Assembly: GCA_031270985.1 (NCBI GenBank) | Contig: JAISWR010000146.1 | Coordinates: 1-36,797 of the forward strand | Origin: Bacteroidales bacterium | GTDB taxonomy: Bacteria > Bacteroidota > Bacteroidia > Bacteroidales > UBA4181 | Direction: 5' to 3' | DNA: 36,797 nucleotides | Shown here: positions 32,403 to 36,797 of the stretch, piece after piece | Numbering within the stretch: position 1 is the first letter of the stretch | Layout of the letters: each line of letters starts with the position of its first letter | The notes under the pieces: model-generated | Database searches by the model: none | Told to the model about the DNA's origin: nothing | Seen by the model: the letters and a program-made list of their open reading frames with translations, nothing else | Position numbers and translations under genes: made by a program

Positions 32403-33923
32403 ATGTACGAAAAAATCGTTATTCTTGACTTCGGGTCGCAAACCACGCAGCTTATCGGGCGCCGGTTGCGGGAGTTGAACGTTTATTGCGAAATAGTCCC
32501 CTACAATAAATTCCCCGCCGACGACTTGTCGGTGAAAGGTGTGATTTTGTCGGGAAGTCCGTTTTCGGTGACTGATCCGGATGCGTTCAAACCCGATTTG
32601 TCGTCCGTCAGAGGGAAATATCCGTTGTTGGGTATCTGCTACGGGGCGCAGTATTTGGCGTACCTGTCGGGCGGAAAGGTAGAGAAAGGCGATTCGCGCG
32701 AATACGGACGGGCGGCGCTTACGCCGTGCGACAAAAATGACCTGTTACTGAGAGGCGTCCTGGCAAAGTCGCGTGTGTGGATGTCGCACGGCGACACCAT
32801 CACGCAGATTCCTTCGGGGTTCAGGATTGTTGCCGTTACGGGCGATGTACCTGTCGCCGTTTACAAGATTGACGGCGAACCCTCGTGGGGCGTGCAGTTC
32901 CATCCCGAAGTGTTCCACACCGAAGAGGGGACGCTGATACTGGACAATTTTCTGAACATCTGCGGCATGAAGAAGGACTGGACGCCGGCGTCGTTCATTG
33001 AGTCGGCGGTGGCATCGCTCAAGGAACAATTGAGCAACGAGAGGGTGATTCTCGCGCTGTCGGGTGGCGTTGATTCGTCGGTCACGGCGATGTTGCTGAA
33101 CAGAGCCATCGGCAAAAACCTGACCTGTATCTTTGTAGACCACGGGCTGTTGCGCAAGAATGAGTTTACCAACGTATTGCGCGATTACGAGCATCTGGGA
33201 CTGAATGTCATCGGGGTGAACGCCGCCGAACATTTTTACAGGCAGTTGGCCGGTGTGTCGGATCCGGAACAGAAACGCAAAATTATCGGAAAGGGCTTCA
33301 TTGACATATTTGAAGAGGAAGCCCGCAAATTGGACAACATAAAATGGCTGGGACAAGGCACAATTTATCCCGACATCATCGAATCGCTTTCCATCACGGG
33401 CATGGTGATTAAGTCACACCACAACGTGGGCGGGCTTCCCGACAAGATGAGGCTGAAACTGGTAGAGCCGCTCCGTCCGCTGTTTAAGGATGAGGTGCGC
33501 AGCGTGGGGCGCGAATTGGGGATGATGCCCCACCTCATCAACCGGCATCCTTTTCCGGGACCGGGACTGGGCATCCGTGTGCTGGGTGACATCACCCCAG
33601 AAAAGGTACGAATACTGCAAGACGCCGATGATATTTACATCCGCATGTTGCACGAGTGGAATTTGTACAATAACGTGTGGCAAGCGGCGGCAATTTTGTT
33701 GCCTGTTCGATCGGTGGGCGTGATGGGCGACGAACGGACATACGAAAATACGGTGGCTTTGCGCGCCGTTACCTCTACCGACGCCATGACCGCCGACTGG
33801 GCACACCTGCCTTACGAATTTCTGGCAAAAGTCTCCAGCGAAATCATCAACAAAGTGCGCGGCGTCAATCGCGTAGTGTACGACATCAGTTCAAAACCTC
33901 CCGCCACCATAGAATGGGAGTAG
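32403..33923 (+). CDS. guaA: GMP synthase (glutamine-hydrolysing)
   Basis: This 506-residue enzyme converts XMP to GMP using glutamine and ATP. The class I glutamine amidotransferase domain (about 1-190) has the nucleophile Cys79 in GICYGAQYL and the His/Glu pair in QFHPEV. The ATP-pyrophosphatase loop is [14 protein letters not shown] (about residue 220). The dimerisation domain carries [14 protein letters not shown], and the conserved end is KPPATIEWE. Length is normal. The ORF-track start (32394) is a TTG; the ATG at 32403 ([13 protein letters not shown]) is the family start. Its last 10 bases overlap the start chosen for tamL. Confidence 0.97.
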   Translation: MYEKIVILDFGSQTTQLIGRRLRELNVYCEIVPYNKFPADDLSVKGVILSGSPFSVTDPDAFKPDLSSVRGKYPLLGICYGAQYLAYLSGGKVEKGDSREYGRAALTPCDKNDLLLRGVLAKSRVWMSHGDTITQIPSGFRIVAVTGDVPVAVYKIDGEPSWGVQFHPEVFHTEEGTLILDNFLNICGMKKDWTPASFIESAVASLKEQLSNERVILALSGGVDSSVTAMLLNRAIGKNLTCIFVDHGLLRKNEFTNVLRDYEHLGLNVIGVNAAEHFYRQLAGVSDPEQKRKIIGKGFIDIFEEEARKLDNIKWLGQGTIYPDIIESLSITGMVIKSHHNVGGLPDKMRLKLVEPLRPLFKDEVRSVGRELGMMPHLINRHPFPGPGLGIRVLGDITPEKVRILQDADDIYIRMLHEWNLYNNVWQAAAILLPVRSVGVMGDERTYENTVALRAVTSTDAMTADWAHLPYEFLAKVSSEIINKVRGVNRVVYDISSKPPATIEWE

Positions 33924-36304
33924 AATTGAAAACTGAAAACCGAAAACCGAAACATCAATTGGGCGTTAAAAATCATACATGGTGTCATTGGATAGCGGGA
34001 ATGCTTATAGTGTTGTTGAACGCTTGCAATTCCACGAGATATGTTCCCAAAGACGAATATCTGCTCAACTCCAGTCATATCTCTATTGACAACAGGGATG
34101 TTTCCAAAGAACAGTTATCCCCTTACATACGGCAGAAACCCAACAAAAAAATACTCGGTTTCATCCGGTTCCATTTGTGGCTGTATAACAAGTCGGATCT
34201 GGAAAAAGACAACAAATGGAACAACTGGCTGCGGAAAAACGGGGAAGAGCCTGTGATATGGCAACAAAGCATGACGAACAGAAGTCGCGAACAACTGTCG
34301 CTGAGCCTCAAAAACCGAGGATATTATTACGTGCGTGTGACGGACACCGTGAAGTTGAAGAAAAAAAAGGCGGACGTTTTTTACAACATCCATACCGGAT
34401 GGGCTTATACCGTTGAAAAAATAAAATATTCCATACCGGACAGTTCCATCGCCCGCCTGATTCTTGCCGACACCATACATACACTGTTGCGGCGCGGTAT
34501 GCCCTTTGATTCCGATATTTTGGCGAAAGAACGCAAACGGATAGAAACGCATCTGAAAGACAACGGCTATTACAGTTTCGGGGAAGAATTTATCTCCTAT
34601 TCGGCAGATACCCTGAATCGCAAGGTTGTCCTCGAACTGAACGTGCGCAACCATACAGAACAAACGGAAGACAACCGACTGATAGAAACGCCCTATCCGC
34701 AATACCGCATCCGCCGATTGACCGTCAACGCCAACCTGAGCATGCAGAACCTCAGCGAACGCACTTCCAACCCGCCGGATGCGACAGCAGACACGCTCAC
34801 CCAAAAAACAGCGGATTTCATCATTCCCCGCCAATTCCCCGTGAAATCATCCACCATCGCACAGTCCCTGTATATCTCCCCGGATTCCCTCTATCGAATA
34901 TCTCATGTCAACCAAACCTACCAGCATTTGGTAGATCTGCGCAACTTCCAGCAGGTGAGTTTCGAATTTTCGGAGCCATTCCGGCAAAACGACAGTCTAA
35001 TACGCGATCTGGATTGCCAGATACACTTGCTGCCCTTTGAAAAGCAAAGTTTCACCATTGAGCCGGAAATCACCAACTCAGACGGCAACCTGGGCGGAGG
35101 TATTAACTTATCATACCAGAACAGAAGCTTGTTTTACCATGCGGAAATATTCGATTTGAAACTGAAAGGCATGATAGAAGCCGTTTCCACCACACAATCG
35201 GCATTACGTTTCAAGACCGCCATGGAATACGAAGCGGAAGTGTCGCTGAACATCCCGAAATTTCTGCTCTCCATGCAACCGGAAAGGTTTATTCGCCGCT
35301 ATAATCCCAAAACCGTGTTCTCCGTACTTTACAATTACCAGCGACGACCCTATTACACACGTAGCGTTTTCAGCACCTCTATGGGCTATAACTGGCGCGG
35401 TTCGGAAATCATCTCACACGTTGTGCGCCCTGTGGACATCAATTATGTGCAACTGAAAAACGTGGACAGTAAATACGCCGCATATCTGGAAAAATACCCA
35501 TATTTGAAAAACAGTTACCAGACGCACATGGTAGTGTCGAGCAATTACACCTTCACCCGCGACTTGCAACAAGTGAAAAAGGATGATTTCCTCTTCATCC
35601 GCACAAGTTTTGAAACAGCAGGACTGTTGCTGAACACCTTTGTCAAAATGTCCGCCGGAGACAAACAGAAACCATATCAGTTTTTGGACAACACTTATTC
35701 CCAGTTTATCAAGGGAGATGTGGATTTGCGATATTACTACACGGTGAACGCCAACAATCGCATCGTCACCCGCCTGTTTGCAGGCATCGGGTTGCCCTAC
35801 GGCAACTCGCGGACGGGCTCCGACGACGGACAGTTTATGGCTTCCATGCCTTTTGAAAAAAAATATTTCGCGGGCGGCACAAAAAGTATGCGCGGATGGC
35901 GCTTGCGCTCACTCGGGCCGGGATCTTTCGTCGATAGCGTATCCATCGCCGCCTATCCCAACAATACGGGCGATATTAAGCTGGAAACAAACATAGAATA
36001 CCGTTTCAAGCTGGTGTGGGTGATGGAAGGCGCGCTTTTTCTGGACGCCGGCAACGTGTGGGACACCCGCCGAGACGACACACGGGTAGGCGCCAATTTC
36101 GATTTCAAACGTTTCTACCGCGAAATAGCGCTGAACACCGGATTTGGCTTACGTTTCGACTTCACCTATTTCATTTTCAGCGCCGACTTAGGCATGAAAC
36201 TGTTTGACCCCGCAAACAACAGAGGTTGGATTTTCCGCTCAAAGCCCGAACGCGGCAGGATACGGGATTTCAACATCAGCATAGGCTTCGGTTACCCGTT
36301 CTGA
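33914..36304 (+). CDS. tamL: TamL-type Omp85 outer-membrane lipoprotein
   Basis: The 796-residue protein is a BamA/TamA-family member of the lipoprotein kind found in Bacteroidetes. The lipobox LIVLLNAC (lipid Cys38) is followed by [13 protein letters not shown], the typical TamL start. POTRA-like segments follow (for example [29 protein letters not shown]), then a 16-stranded barrel with [20 protein letters not shown] (the VRG-type motif) and a C-terminal aromatic end (GFGYPF). It is thought to work with TamB in moving lipids or proteins to the outer membrane; tamB is not in the window. The ORF-track N-terminus (33677) runs antisense-free through guaA in another frame and is rejected. The ATG at 33914 overlaps guaA by 10 bases; a start at TTG 33959 or ATG 34001 is possible. 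Confidence 0.9.
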   Translation: MGVELKTENRKPKHQLGVKNHTWCHWIAGMLIVLLNACNSTRYVPKDEYLLNSSHISIDNRDVSKEQLSPYIRQKPNKKILGFIRFHLWLYNKSDLEKDNKWNNWLRKNGEEPVIWQQSMTNRSREQLSLSLKNRGYYYVRVTDTVKLKKKKADVFYNIHTGWAYTVEKIKYSIPDSSIARLILADTIHTLLRRGMPFDSDILAKERKRIETHLKDNGYYSFGEEFISYSADTLNRKVVLELNVRNHTEQTEDNRLIETPYPQYRIRRLTVNANLSMQNLSERTSNPPDATADTLTQKTADFIIPRQFPVKSSTIAQSLYISPDSLYRISHVNQTYQHLVDLRNFQQVSFEFSEPFRQNDSLIRDLDCQIHLLPFEKQSFTIEPEITNSDGNLGGGINLSYQNRSLFYHAEIFDLKLKGMIEAVSTTQSALRFKTAMEYEAEVSLNIPKFLLSMQPERFIRRYNPKTVFSVLYNYQRRPYYTRSVFSTSMGYNWRGSEIISHVVRPVDINYVQLKNVDSKYAAYLEKYPYLKNSYQTHMVVSSNYTFTRDLQQVKKDDFLFIRTSFETAGLLLNTFVKMSAGDKQKPYQFLDNTYSQFIKGDVDLRYYYTVNANNRIVTRLFAGIGLPYGNSRTGSDDGQFMASMPFEKKYFAGGTKSMRGWRLRSLGPGSFVDSVSIAAYPNNTGDIKLETNIEYRFKLVWVMEGALFLDAGNVWDTRRDDTRVGANFDFKRFYREIALNTGFGLRFDFTYFIFSADLGMKLFDPANNRGWIFRSKPERGRIRDFNISIGFGYPF

Positions 36305-36316
36305 CAAACAGAGACG

Positions 36317-36361
36317 CCGTTCGTGGCAAGACGCTACCTTGACGGGGTACGACGGTTTTTC
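36317..36361 (+). terminator. Terminator candidate after tamL
   Basis: CCGT-T-CGT (36317-36324) pairs with ACGACGG (36349-36355), with one bulged base and a loop of about 24 bases, then TTTTT. The long loop makes it a weak candidate. Confidence 0.35.
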
Positions 36362-36391
36362 TATCAATACGTATGCCCTAACAGCCAATTA

Positions 36392-36420
36392 TTCACTATT
36401 CACTATTCATTATTCACTAT
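36392..36420. repeat. Heptamer microsatellite (TTCACTA)
   Basis: Four to five units of the ATTCACT/ATTCATT type lie just before the 43-bp array, similar in style to the run at 4281-4339. Confidence 0.7.
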
Positions 36421-36424
36421 TACA

Positions 36425-36797
36425 ACGGGGTCGGTTGGCGCTTTACCCCATCGGGGAAAACCTCAAACGGGGTCGGTTGGCGCTTTACCCCATTGGGGGA
36501 AAACCTCAAACGGGGTCGGTTGGCGCTTTACCCCATCGGGGGAAAACCTCAAACGGGGTCGGTTGGCGCTTTTGTACGACATACGAAACCCTAAAACGGG
36601 GTCGGTTGGAACTTTTGTACGATATACAAAACCCTAAAACGGGGTCGATTGGCGCTTTCGTACGACATACGAAACCCTAAAACGGGGTCGGTTGGAACTT
36701 TTGTACGACATACGAAACCCTCAACCGGGGTCGGTTGGCACTTTTGTACGACATACGAAACCCTCAAACGGGGTCGGTTGGCACTTTTGTACGACAT
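36425..36797. repeat. Array of 43-bp tandem repeats, two subtypes, continuing beyond the window
   Basis: Nine units start at 36425, 36467, 36510, 36553, 36596, 36639, 36682, 36725 and 36768. All are 43 bp except the first (42 bp) and the last, cut by the window end. Every unit begins with ACGGGGTCGGTTGG or a one-to-two-base variant. Units 1-3 (type A) continue with CTTTACCCCATCGGGG and AAAACCTCAA; units 4-9 (type B) continue with TTTGTACGACATACGAAACC. The array is not a CRISPR, because the second halves are also repeated. The ORFs of the track in this stretch follow from the repeat (43 is not a multiple of 3, so units are read in all three frames) and are not counted as genes. Confidence 0.9.

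Noticed and set aside
33677-33913. N-terminal extension of the 875-residue ORF
   Set aside because: It lies entirely inside guaA in another frame and precedes the lipoprotein signal of TamL, which must be near the N-terminus.
36323-36680. Two plus-strand ORFs and one minus-strand ORF over the 43-bp array
   Set aside because: They arise from the repeat period (43 bp, read in all frames) and microsatellite sequence; no start signal, domain or family resemblance is seen.
36425-36797. CRISPR array
   Set aside because: The repeats are regularly spaced, but the segments between the conserved blocks are themselves repeated (only two types), so they are not unique spacers. No cas genes are in the window.

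Overview
The window reads as a chromosomal segment from a member of the phylum Bacteroidetes (Bacteroidota), most likely order Bacteroidales. Many genes are preceded by the phylum's own promoter type, TAnnTTTG with TTTG about 20 bases upstream (best at 417-448, 5792-5823, 12323-12354 and 29398-29429), and good Shine-Dalgarno sites are largely absent. The gene content is also typical: a DUF4988-type lipoprotein, a TamL-type Omp85 lipoprotein, the GH57 / glycosyltransferase / debranching-enzyme glycogen cluster, and the bamD - rpoZ/Rpb6-like - coaBC - DUF4835 cluster. I cannot name a genus from the sequence alone.

Layout. 1-130: 3' end of a 5S rRNA gene and its terminator, so an rRNA operon lies to the left. 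147-1453: a small XRE-type repressor divergent from a SAM-dependent methyltransferase, with two matching TGACA-N4-TGTCA palindromes between them. 1454-1840: no protein gene, but a long rod-like RNA with a closing stem and T-rich tail, best explained as a 6S RNA candidate. 1841-3829: a surface lipoprotein with a duplicated 80-residue module and a beta-helix. 3830-4368: a terminator, a MITE-like repeat (copy A), a decayed coding remnant and 7-base microsatellites. 4369-7476: an AmpG-like MFS transporter, a small secreted protein, pyrH and yjbQ. 7521-12254: a three-gene minus-strand glycogen/alpha-glucan operon. 12564-17012: a tightly packed minus-strand operon of a TPR/SpoIIE-type phosphatase, a secreted Ig-like repeat protein and yicC. 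17013-17887: MITE copy B and a frameshifted TPR pseudogene. 17888-24768: an acyl-CoA ligase, a divergent Omp85-type barrel, DUF4835, coaBC, an omega-like RNA polymerase subunit with a repetitive tail, and bamD. 24868-29273: polA and a GH3-family adenylating enzyme. 29448-36304: a plus-strand series of M23/LysM peptidase, FAD-dependent oxidoreductase, guaA and tamL. 36425-36797: a 43-bp tandem repeat array running off the end.

How it fits together. Most genes are housekeeping: nucleotide synthesis (pyrH, guaA), CoA synthesis, DNA repair and replication (polA), RNA turnover (yicC), outer-membrane assembly (bamD, tamL, Omp85 barrel), peptidoglycan hydrolysis and recycling (M23/LysM, AmpG-like), and storage polysaccharide handling. 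The accessory signals are the repeats, the two pseudogenes next to the two MITE copies, the XRE/methyltransferase pair with its operators, the 6S-like RNA, the omega subunit with nine copies of an 8-residue Lys/Thr/Glu repeat, and the 43-bp array. I did not find a convincing new defence or mobile system.

Starts. Several ORF-track entries are too long at the N-terminus. I moved starts to internal ATGs where the promoter position, signal peptide or family N-terminus required it.
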